Source: Diplolepis rosae (Eukaryota > Arthropoda > Insecta > Hymenoptera > Diplolepididae). From it: 64,000 nt of DNA. The notes beneath the pieces were generated by a model that did not search any database, had not been told where the DNA came from, and was given only the letters and a program-made list of their open reading frames with translations. The stretch covers positions 1,364,001 to 1,428,000 of the forward strand of contig JAPYXD010000741.1 in assembly GCA_030998225.1 (NCBI GenBank), written 5' to 3'. Below, one piece after another: positions 34,053 to 43,794 of the stretch (within the stretch, counting starts at the first letter, position 1; every line of letters begins with the position of its first letter). Both the position numbers and the translations under genes were made by a program.

Positions 34053-34975
34053 TCAATCCAGAAGACGTTTCGGTTCACATGATCTTCTATCACTACGTCG
34101 AATCTCAGATTTAATGCGTGACGTTAGAGATATTTCAGCTGTAAAATCATGACCAGCAAAAATTTTTGGATTGGCTAACGCGTCTGCATGCGGTGTCGTA
34201 AACGAAATTGGTTTTTTATCTTGACCAGGAGCTAAAATTTGGGCTTCTTTAGCAGACTCTGCGTTTCTACTTACAAGCAAAACTTCTTTAACAATGTCAT
34301 CTTCATTATCACTGCCATCACTATTCGAATCGGAATTTATTGCATAACTTATTTTACCGTCCCCATCTTCTAAGACTTTAAGTTTATGAATATCGACATT
34401 TTGGTCTAAATCTTTATCCTCTTCTTCTACTACGAAATCAAGCTTCACGTCATAATTATTTTCATACTTTTTAAAAAATGAATTGTTTATCTTAATCCCA
34501 TATTCTTTATATAGAGGAGACTGTAATAAAACATTTAATGCCTTGCATATTTGTCCTGGTCTAACTATCTCATTCATATAATCTGATTTATGAGAAACAT
34601 GTCTTTTGAACTTTATCTGAGTGACATCCATTTCGTTAAAATTTCTGGGCAATACTTCAATCATTTCTTTTACTTCTGATTCAATAAATACAACACATCC
34701 CTTTAATGATAATTGAGGATTTAATGTATGTGGTTTCAAAGGCCTAATTTGCTTAAATGCTATAATTGGGGCTACCATAACAGCCTCTAAATCTGTTAAA
34801 TTTTTGATAGAATCATCTACGAAAGGAAACTTTAAACCATTGCTAGTTGCCAATTTGGGTATTTTTCCATGTCTAATATTTCTATCACACGTCTTACAAA
34901 TTTTCTTAGTATTTTTATCGTTGATTATTTTTTCAGAAAAAACATCATTTCCTAATTTAGAATGACGTTTCGTAG
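34053..34975 (-). pseudogene. Helentron N-terminal region: CxxC finger and DUF6570-like domain
   Basis: A frame open from about 34975 to 34053. First KICKTCDRNIRHGK, a Cys-pair/His zinc-finger-like element (about 34905-34865), then LEAVMVAPIIAFKQIRPL, GCVVFIESEVKEMIEVLP and YMNEIVRPGQICKALNVL, which I recognise as the DUF6570-like block found before the Rep domain in many arthropod Helitrons. The first ATG (34853) is inside the domain, so the true start is upstream in the coiled-coil part. A stop at 34053 separates it from Rep. Confidence 0.65.
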
Positions 34976-34978
34976 TTG

Positions 34979-36206
34979 CTAAATTAATTTTCTCTTTTTG
35001 ATAAATTTTAATTTTGCAATTGAAGCATTATCTTTATTAGATTGAAAATTTTTTATATAATTTTCCCTAAACCCATATATTTTGTTTAACCTTAAGCGAC
35101 GTTTTAACATTTTATCTGCTTTTTTTTCCTTTATTCTGAAATCTATATCCTCTCTTTTCTTCTTTATTGATTCTTTTTGCTTTTTTTTCTGTTTTATTAA
35201 AGTCGAAATCGTTTCGTTTTCTTTTTTTAAATTGCCTTTGCTGTTCTTGTTCTTTTTCTTTATATTTTTTATCATCTCTTGCTATTCTTTTAGATAGCCT
35301 TTGTTGATCTTGTTCTTTTTCTTTAAATTCTTCATCCTTTCTTGCTTTTCTTTTAGATAGTCTTTGTTGATCTTGTTCTTTTTCTTTAAATTCTTCTACC
35401 TTTCTTGCTTTTCTTTTAGATAGCCTTTGTTGATCTTGTTCTTTTTCTTTAAATTCTTCTACCTTTCTTGCTTTTCTTTTAGATGATTTTTGTTGTTCTC
35501 GCTCGTTTTCTTTAAATTCTTCATCCTGTCTGACTATTCTTTTAGATAGTTTTTGTTGATCTTGTTCTTTTTCTTTAAATTCTTCAACCTTTCTTGCTTT
35601 TCTTTTAGATGATTTTTGTTGTTCTCGCTCGTTTTCTTTAAATTCGTCATCCTTTCTTGCTTTTCTTTTAGATAGTCTTTGTTGATCTTGTTCTTTTTCT
35701 TTAAATTCTTCATCCTTTCTTGCTTTTCTTTTAGATGATTTTTGTTGTTCTCGCTCGTTTTCTTTAAATTCATCATCCTTTCTTGCTTTTATTTTAGATA
35801 GTCTTTGTTGATCTTGTTCATTTACTTTAAATTCTTCAACCTTTCTTGCTTTTCTTTTAGATGATTTTTGTTGTTCTCGCTCGTTTCCTTTAAATTCTTC
35901 ATCCTTTCTTGCTTTTTTTTTATATGGTCTTTGCTGTTCCTGCTCTTTCTCTTTAAATTCTTCATCTTTTCTCAGATTTTCTATGTGTAATCTTTCTTTT
36001 TCTTTGAACTCTTTATTTTTTCTTTTTTTCTGTATGTATAACTTTTGGCATTCTTTAAATTCTTCACAGCTTCTTAGGGTATTAATATATACTTTTTTTC
36101 GGTTTTTTTCAAGTAGTCGAAAATTATTATTTTTTCTTTTTATTTGATTTAACTGCTTTTTATTTCGATTTTTTTGACTTAATGATTTTTGTTTTAGTTT
36201 TGGCAT
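34979..36206 (-). CDS. Helentron N-terminal coiled-coil, twelve 21-residue repeats
   Basis: A 364-codon ORF (36206-35112), opening with an ATG. After ~70 residues it runs through about twelve 21-residue units (63 bp) like KARKDEEFKEKEQDQQ. Two unit types alternate in places, one with EKEQDQQRLSKR and one with ENEREQQKSSKR, giving 42-residue pairs. The pattern is extremely charged and should form long helices or coiled coil. After about 35220 the likely continuation shifts to another frame (35275-34979, ending FIKKRKLI) that leads towards the zinc-finger region, so I take this as the N-terminus of the Helentron polyprotein. The near identity of units suggests recent tandem expansion. Confidence 0.65.
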
Positions 36207-36837
36207 TTTAAAAATATTTATAAAAAGAATATGATTTACGCAAGAAACGTACTTACCGATAAGATAAGAAATTTGTAATGAAATTGAAGGTTTTTTGTGT
36301 GGTTGGGTTATTTATCAAATCATAAATCAAAGCTTACCTGTAAAGTAATGTAATGCGATATATATTTGTATGTATGGATATATATTTAGGGTTTTTAAGA
36401 GTATTTCTGTTTAGGAATTTTAAAAAAATTTTTAATAATTTTTAAAAAATGTAATAAAAATTTTTCAATATTGTAACTTTTCGGAAGTAGTTAAAATTTT
36501 TAAAAGAAATTTTATTGCACACTGAAAAAAATGGTAGGTTGGGACAACTTTTTTATTACTAGAAATTGTATTAGGTGCACCAACTATTTTATTAGTAAAA
36601 CTAACTAACCAGTTTTCAGAAGTAAGATGTTGCTGGTAGTAGTCGTACGCAATTTATATTGTGACGTTCGTAATTATAAGCACAACAAATAAATTAGTGA
36701 CATGTACAACCAATGTACTTTTCAAGAAATAAAAGTAGTAAGAGCAACCGTTTATATTTGTTGGTGCGATTGGCACAATTGAATGCTGAAAGTGCTACCA
36801 ACATTCGCGTCGAAATACATGTAGCGTTTCACTGGGT
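36207..36837. other. Non-coding; possible 5' end of the Helentron
   Basis: AT-rich, no gene. A CACTGAAAAAAATGG at 36525 and a TTTCACTGGGTATA near 36825 could be the ends of a short TIR element, but the match is too short to rely on. Confidence 0.35.
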
Positions 36838-37282
36838 ATAGAAATAGATTCATGTATGTGGTTTAACGCAGAGTAGAACGCAATATCATGAGAATGAGAA
36901 AGACGCACAGATATAACTGTCTTTCTTTCTCTTATAGTTTTGCGCTAACGTTGCGGAAAAACGTCAACATGGAATTGCACACTTAGGCAGCAACCTTATG
37001 TCAAGGAGAATAGAGTAATAAAGGAACAAGTCACCAGGATTCAACCAATGAAATAATTATAGAGACTCAAGGCGAATATCTCATTGGTTGAATGTGTTTC
37101 CGCTATTCCTCTATTACTCTACTTTTCATGACGTGTCTGTGTCCTCTAGGTGTCGTCCCACGTGAGCGCAAAATGCAAATTAGAAAACGAACAGCCAATT
37201 ACAGAACACCTCTAAGAAGAAAAAAATCTTGAGATCTTTTGTAATTGGCTGTCCGTTTTCTGCTTTGCGTTTTCTGCGGTCA
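36838..37282. repeat. Three consecutive hairpins (MITE cluster)
   Basis: Three inverted repeats in a row. GAGAATGAGAAAGAC...GTCTTTCTTTCTCTTAT lies near 36890-36940. ~50-bp arms at 37000-37055 and 37077-37131 share AGAGTAATA.AGGAA and ATTCAACCAATGA. ~40-bp arms at 37164-37203 and 37238-37278 share CAGCCAATTACA. They may be separate palindromic MITEs or one compound foldback. Confidence 0.75.
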
Positions 37283-37525
37283 TCGGATTTCACCTTCAAG
37301 GTGCTGTCTCATGAAATTTTTCTGTGTAGCGTCGTAATGAATTAAAAAAAAGAGAAAGACAAAAGTACATATCTATCTCTTTTACACCTATTATGACGCA
37401 AAGAAGATCACATAATTTGCTATCCCTGTAGTCGTTTGGCTGCACCAATAGAATTCCTTTTCGAAAATCGTGCGCAGTAGCGTTGAGGTTACAACTTGGC
37501 AACGCTGGGCGTGATTTGAAAATTT

Positions 37526-37657
37526 ATAGTATATTACATAACAAGGGCAGAAAGTTGAGATTCCTACACTGCGCGCCATAATGCCCGAGGCGAAGCCGAG
37601 GGCATCATGGCACGCAGTTCAGAGCTCTCAAATTTCTGCCCATGTAGTGTATACTAT
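37526..37657. repeat. 132-bp palindromic MITE
   Basis: ATAGTATA..ACAT...GGGCAGAAA on the left is mirrored on the right. The centre is a strong GC palindrome, CCATAATGCCCGAGGCGAAG then CCGAGGGCATCATGG. The 3' end of the minus-strand ORF (37885-37628) runs into it. Confidence 0.8.
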
Positions 37658-37885
37658 TTTTCTTGCTACCCGGTCGAAAGTACAAAAACAATTGCATGTG
37701 TCCATTGGAATATATTGATTTCTACTTCCTTGTTTCCATTTTTGGTAATTATTATAGACTAGCATGTATCTGTCAACGGACTTTTTGGGTAAGGTGTCAG
37801 TTTCTACTATTAATTGAGCTTCAGTTTCAAAGTTTTTATTAATGTCTTCTTCATCTGTCAATTCATCAGATGATATGTCATTCAT
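37628..37885 (-). CDS. N-terminal fragment resembling tyrosine-recombinase (Crypton-like) proteins
   Basis: An 85-codon ORF starting MNDISSDELTDEED and containing LPKKSVDRYMLVYNNYQKWK. An acidic start followed by LP.KS..RY...Y..F..W is the N-terminal SAM-like pattern of many arthropod Crypton/KIAA1958-type recombinases, by recall. After QKWKQ the resemblance stops and the ORF ends within the hairpin MITE, so it is a truncated copy or a first exon. It starts 331 bp from, and divergent to, the putative exon 1 of the Arg/Gly-rich gene. Confidence 0.4.
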   Translation of the reverse strand: MNDISSDELTDEEDINKNFETEAQLIVETDTLPKKSVDRYMLVYNNYQKWKQGSRNQYIPMDTCNCFCTFDRVARKIVYTTWAEI

Positions 37886-38216
37886 TTTTTTATTTTTATT
37901 TTTGTTACACTTCTGTCACTATTACATTCTAAATAATATTCACTCATTGCCACTAATAAACATTAGCAGAGAGCGGACAAATTTTGACTCTTGTGGTTAT
38001 TTACCTTTTTACTCCCGCTATTATAGAGGGCGCGCATATAGCTTGACCAATGCATGAAAGTTAGACTTTCTGCCGTGAAATTGATACCGAAACCACGTAC
38101 TTTCGACTAGGGTAGTAAGAAAAAATTATTTGTTTTCAATCGTTATTGAAATATTAATAAATGTGCATCTACCCGTCTTTTTCAATAAAGAATAAAGAAA
38201 ATCCAAAGAAAAAAAA

Positions 38217-38240
38217 ATGTCAAGCAATGAAAATCAGCAG
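38217..38240 (+). CDS. Putative first coding exon of the Arg/Gly-rich gene
   Basis: ATG followed by seven codons (MSSNENQQ) and a near-consensus donor, CAG/GTAAGA, at 38241. The exon ends in phase 0, as needed by the acceptor at 61438, and its polar Ser/Asn/Gln composition fits the next residues (SGGGNGGEK). The A-rich context before the ATG is a fair arthropod start. The implied intron is 23,198 bp. Because the exon is only 24 bp, the link to exon 2 is an inference; an alternative start nearer 61 kb was not found. Confidence 0.45.
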
Positions 38241-38540
38241 GTAAGATAACATTGAAAAAAAAATATTATCTTATTAAAAATGTATAAAGTAGGATATAAT
38301 AGTAGAATAGAAAGTTTAGAATAGTAATGAAATTTAATTAGTTATTTTTGGTTATATTCCTAATGAATGAACCAAGTATTTTGAAGAAGTCTTTTTCTTG
38401 TCAATTTAAAAAATATATTTGATTTCAAATTAATTAGGTGTTCCAGCGCAGTCGAAAGCGTCTTTTTTTCCACAGAAGGATTTTCAAATTCTTTAAATAT
38501 TTAAAAAATATATATTCATATTTTTGCGTAGTTAAACCTT

Positions 38541-41500
38541 TACATAATAATGTAATAATAGTTTAAAATATCTTAAAGCTAAACTTTATAATTTATCATT
38601 TTGAAAAAAATATGAAAACACCAACTGATGTTTACGTAATCAAATCCTCAATAGCCATTGATTATTGTAAAAATTGTTCTCGGGACTAGAATAAAGGTTT
38701 CAAAATTTTGCAAACTGGCTCAGGAGTCTACGTTCATGTATTCTGTTAGTTTTTATACTGGAAAGTTGTAAAAAATTATTTTTACAAATCTTCAATACTC
38801 TTAGCGGCCAAGTTTTAAATACACACAAAACATTACCTAATCCTTTGACTGTAACCAAAATAATATATATAAATTCTTTCAATTCAGTTTATAAGTAGCT
38901 GTCACTGTCTCTTATTAGTTCACACAGCTAAACTGTATAATTTGTGATTTAAAAACAATTTTAAATATTAAATGGTGTTTTTGTAGTCAAATCACCGATA
39001 GCCAACACTTATTGTAAAAACTATTCCCGGGAGTACAATTAGAGTTTTTAAATTCTCCAAACTGGCTCAGTAGTCCTAATTTACACACTCTATCAGTCCT
39101 CATAGTAAATAGTTCTGAAAAATCAATTTTTCAGAACTTCAATACCCGTAGCTGCCGTTCTAGAGTGGCCAAGTTCCGAAAACACACAAAATATCACATA
39201 AATTCTTGATTGTAATTAAAATAATTGTTCTAATTTCTCCTAATTTGTTTCTCAAGTATCTATTCCTGTTTCTCATCAGTTCCCAAAGCTAAACTTTACA
39301 ATTTTTAATTTTAAAAAAATTTTAAAAACCCTCACTGATGTTTATGTAATCAAATCATCGATAGCCAACAATTATTGTAAAAACTATTCCCGGGACTACA
39401 ATTAAAGTTTTTAAATTCTCCAAACTGGCTTTGTAGTCCTAATTTACACACTCTATCAGTCCTCATAGTAAATAGTTCTGAAAAATCAATTTTTCAGAAC
39501 TTCAATACCCATGGCTGCCGTTCTAGACTGGGCAAGTTCCGAATACACACAAAATATCACAAAAATCCTTGACTGTGATTAAAATAATATCTATAAATTC
39601 TTTCAATTCAGTTCATAAGTAGCTATCACTGTGTTTTATCAGTTTCCACAGTTAAATTGTATAATTTGTGATTTAAAAAAAATTTTGAAACATTAAATGG
39701 TGTTTTTGGAGTCAAATCATCGATAGCCAATGATTATTGTAAAAATTGTTCCCGGGACTACAATTAAAGTTTTGAAATTCTGCAAACTGGCTCAGTAGTC
39801 CTAATTTACATACTTTATCAGTCCTCATAGTAAATAGTTCTGAAAAATCAATTTTTCAGAACTTCAATACCTATAGCTGCCGTTCTAGAGTGGCCAAGTT
39901 TCAAATACACACAAAATATCACATAAATCCTTGACTGTAATTAAAATAATTGCTCTAAATTCTTTTAATTTGGTTCTCAAGTATCTATTCCTGTCCGTCA
40001 TCAGTTCCTAAAGCTAAACTTTACAATTGTTAATTTAAAAAAAATTTTAAAAATCCTCAGTGATGTTTATGTAATCAAATTATCTATAGCGAACAATTAT
40101 TGTAAAAACTGTTCCCGGGACTACAATTAACGTTTTTAAATTCTCCAAATTGGCTCTGTAGTCCTAATTTATACACTCTATCAGTCCTCATAGTAAATAG
40201 TTCTGAAAAATCAATTTTTCAGAACTTCAATACCCATAGCTGCCGTTCTAGAGTGGCCAAGTTCCGAATACACACAAAATATCACAAAAATCCTTGACTG
40301 TAATTAAAATAATATCTATAAATTCTTTCAATTCAGTTCATAAGTAGCTATCACTGTGTTTCATCAGTTTCCACAGTTAAATTGTATAATTTGTGATTTA
40401 AAAAAAATTTTGAAACATTAAATGGTGTTTTTGGAGTCAAATCATTGATAGCCAATGATTATTGTAAAAATTGTTCCCGGGACTACAATTAAAGTTTTGA
40501 AATTCTGCAAACTGGCTCAGTAGTCCTAATTTACATACTTTATCAGTCCTCATAGTAAATTGTTCTGAAAAATAATTTTTTTAAAACTTCAATACTCATA
40601 GCTGCCGTTCTAGAGTGGCCAAGTTTCAAATACACACAAAATATCACATAAATCTTTGACTGTAATTAAAATAATTTCTCTAAATTCTTTTAATTTGGTT
40701 CTCAAGTATCTATTCCTGTCTCTTATCAGTTCCAAAAGCTATACTTCACAATTTGACATTTAAAAAAAATTATGACAATGCCTATCTAGGATTTGATTAC
40801 AAAAACATCAGTGAGGTTTTTTGAACTTTTTTTAAAATGACAAATTATTAAGTATAGCTTTAGGAACTGATGAGAGACAGGAATAGCTACTTGAAAACCA
40901 AATTAGAAGAATTTAGAGCAATTATTTTATTTACAGTCAAGGATTTATGTGATATTTTGTGTGTATTTGGAACTTGGTCACTCTAGAACGAAAGTTATGA
41001 GTATTGAAGTTTTGAAAAATTGATTTTTCAGAACTATTTACTATGAGGACTGATAGAGTGTGTAAATTAAGACTACTGAGCCAATTTACAGAATTTAAAG
41101 ACTTTAATTGTAATCCCGGGAACAGTTTTTACAATAATCATTGGCTATCGATGATTTGACTCCAAAAACAATGTCCAGGAAGTTAGCACCGCCATTTTGT
41201 GTTTTCAAAAAAACAAAAGTTGTGCTGAATTGTGCTAGGTTTGTGCTGAATTGTGCTGCAAACGATTTTTCAAAAAAATTATAATTGGGGCCATAATTTT
41301 GAAAAAAAAATTTTGTTTACAAGCACCGCCATTTTGTTTTTTCGAAAAAAGGAAAGTTGTGTTGAGTTGTGCTAGGTGAGCACAATAAATCTCTTCCTTA
41401 TCAATTATCTCTCAGACGCAGTCTTCTCAAAATAAATACATTTTTGTCAGTTTCAAAATTTGTTTAAATATACGATTTTCAAAAATGCGATTTTCGAAAA

Positions 41501-42608
41501 AAGAAAAAATTGACAAATATGTATATATTTCGAAAAAAATGCGTCTGAGAGAAAATTAGTAAAGAAGAGATTTATTGTGCTCGCCTAGCACAACTTAGCA
41601 TAACTTTTCTGTTTTCGAAATTCGCATTTTTGAAAATTATATGTTTAAACAAATTTTGAAATTGATAAATATGTATATATTTTGAAAAGAATGCGTCTGA
41701 GATAAAATTGGTGGAGAAGGGATTTATTGTGCTTGCCTAGCACAACTCAGCACAACTTTCCTTTTTTCGAAATTCGCATTTTTGAAAATTATATGTTTAA
41801 ACAAATTTTGAAATTGATAAATATGTATATATTTTGAAAAGAATGCGTCTGAGATAAAATTGGTGGAGAAGGGATTTATTGTGCTTGCCTAGCACAACTC
41901 AGCACAACTTTCCTTTTTTCGAAATTCGCATTTTTGAAAATTATATGTTTGAACAAATTTTGAAATTGATAAATATGTATATATTTTGAAAAGAATGCGT
42001 CTGAGAGAAAATTGAGGAGGGAGAGATTTATTGTGCTCACCGAGCACAACTCAGCACACTTTTTCTTTTTTGAAATTCGCATTTTTGAAAATTATATGTT
42101 TAAACAAATTTTGAAATTGACAAATATGTATATATTTTGAAAAGAATGCGTCTGAGAGAAAATTGGCACAACTCAGCACAACTTTTTTTTTGAAATTCGC
42201 ATTTTTGAAAATTATATGTTTAAACAAATTTTGAAATTGACAAATATGTATATATTTTGAAAAGGATGCGTCTGAGAGATAATTGACGAGGAAGAGATTT
42301 ATTGTGCTCACCTAGCACAATTCAGCACAACTTTTATTTTTTCGAAAAAACAAAATGGCGGTGCTTATAAAGATAATGTTTTTTTCAAAATTATGGTCGC
42401 AATTTTCATTTTTTTACAAAATCGTTTGCGGCACAATCCAGCACAAACCTAGCATAATTCAGCACAACTTTTGTTTTTTCAAAAGAATTTTGAAACCTTT
42501 ATTCTAGTCCCGTGAACAATTTTTACAATAATGAATGGCTATTGAGGATTTGATTACATAAACATCAATTAGTGTTTTGATATTTTTTTCAGAATGATAA
42601 ATTATAAA
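38541..42608. mobile_element. Foldback element with ~360-bp tandem units (host of the nested insertions)
   Basis: Left terminus TACATAATAATGTAATAATAG (38541 on) reappears inverted at 60916-60959, beyond the Penelope-like insertion, so the element originally spanned both. It contains about six direct units of ~350-365 bp (starts near 38640, 38990, 39350, 39715, 40075, 40440), then one inverted unit (about 40790-41170), giving a foldback centred near 40780. Each unit has a GTTCTGAAAAATCAATTTTT palindrome and a CCCGGGAC site. The right arm is interrupted by the element at 41202-42484. No coding capacity; mobilised, if at all, in trans. Confidence 0.7.
41202..42484. mobile_element. Nested TIR element with ~123-bp tandem repeats
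   Basis: ~145-bp terminal inverted repeats (41202-41350 and 42338-42484) begin TTTTCAAAAAAACAAAAGTTG and contain GTGCTGAATTGTGCTAG and AGCACCGCCATTTTGT. The interior is a tandem array (about 41390-42310) of ~123-bp units with GAATGCGTCTGAGA and AGCACAACTCAGCACAAC. Short ORFs here (42082-41876, 42311-42051) just follow the repeats. It interrupts the ~360-bp satellite element. Confidence 0.75.
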
Positions 42609-42821
42609 ATAATTTCGTGACATCTTTGTGTTCATGTCTTAATTATTATCTTCACCCAAAATTAAATCGTTTTTTGTATTTTGTATTGGCATTGGGTCAG
42701 ATCATTACCATCAGGAATAATTTATTGAAAAAACATGTTCTAGATATATAAAACCAGAATCATGTTTAAGAAGATAAAATAGATAAAAAAGATAATAAAG
42801 TAAAAAAGGGGGGGTCAAAAA

Positions 42822-42862
42822 GGCAAACGTTTCGGCCACAAATGGGGGCCCTCTTCAGTGCC
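42822..42862 (-). ncRNA. Hammerhead ribozyme, left end of the palindrome
   Basis: On the minus strand: GGCA, CTGAAGA (42858-42852), stem II GGCC/GGCC, GAAA, self-complementary ACGT, cleavage after U at 42826, then TGCC pairing with GGCA as a 4-bp stem I. All core bases fit the consensus (the seventh core position is free). Stem III is only ACGT, so two copies must pair for activity. It is identical to the copy at 60709-60749 in opposite orientation. Confidence 0.85.
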
Positions 42863-43794
42863 AGCTAAATTTCGGAACTTAATGACTAAGCTGTAAGCGT
42901 GCAAAAACAATTATTTATAGTAAAAACTAGATTTTTTATTTTTTTTGTTTTCTTAATTATGATATTTTATAAAAAACGTGCAAAGGGACTTATGTGTTGG
43001 GGCAAGCTCCAAGGCGTCCAGGAACCAGGCCGCTCCAAAACCACAGTCCTCAAAAAAGCAAGAAGAAAGGCTCCTGTTTAGCCGATTGGCGAAGAGTGTG
43101 ACCGCAAATTTGCTTCTCCTCAAAGGCACACACCAGAACCACGTATAAATAATGATTTTTTAACACTAATCTCGTACAGAAAAACACCAGTATCCATTAG
43201 GAGGTCCACAACACCTTTGAGAAGTATGCACTTCACAGAACACACACACGCGAATCCGGGCGGACGGAGATTTTTCTTTCCTTCTTTTTTTTTTTTTTTC
43301 TTTTTTTTTCCTTAATAGAGTGAATTTAAAAAACCAATTGAACTTTGATTTTCCGATTATCTTGATTCCTCTTTTGACACAGAGGCAGCAGATAGAATTA
43401 GCTGCACGCTCTGTTCAGCGTCAAAAGGAAACTGCTTGGGAAAGAGAGCAGTACAGTTTAAAGCTAGCATAAAAAATTAATATATACAATGACCATTTGT
43501 TGTGAAGGGTCAAGTTTCAAAACGCATAAACATACCCCATACACGGTCTATGTCCTGGCTACTCGAGACCCGAATATGCTTGAGTGTTCAAAGGAAAGAG
43601 AGAAAAAGGTCTCAGACCACATGTTTGAAGAATCCCTCTGAAGAAGCAATTTTAATTCTGGGAAAATGTTATACTTTTATATTTTATTTTCTTTTTTAAA
43701 TTGGAGGTCGAATTTCTTTATAGAAAATTAATTTTTATTTCATTTTTACACACAATGAAGAAGGCTATGTTTTTTTTTTTTTTTTTTTTTTTTA

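Noticed and set aside
35082..35297. ORF rich in Phe/Ile/Leu opposite the Helentron repeat protein
   Set aside because: Antisense shadow of the Lys/Glu-rich repeats.
36525..36837. Possible CACTG-ended MITE (CACTGAAAAAAATGG ... TTTCACTGGG)
   Set aside because: Terminal match is only ~8 bp and no target duplication is evident.
43502..43699. 65-codon ORF present identically in both arms (also 60044-59847)
   Set aside because: Identity is explained by the palindrome; no motif, no start context, within the element's untranslated region.
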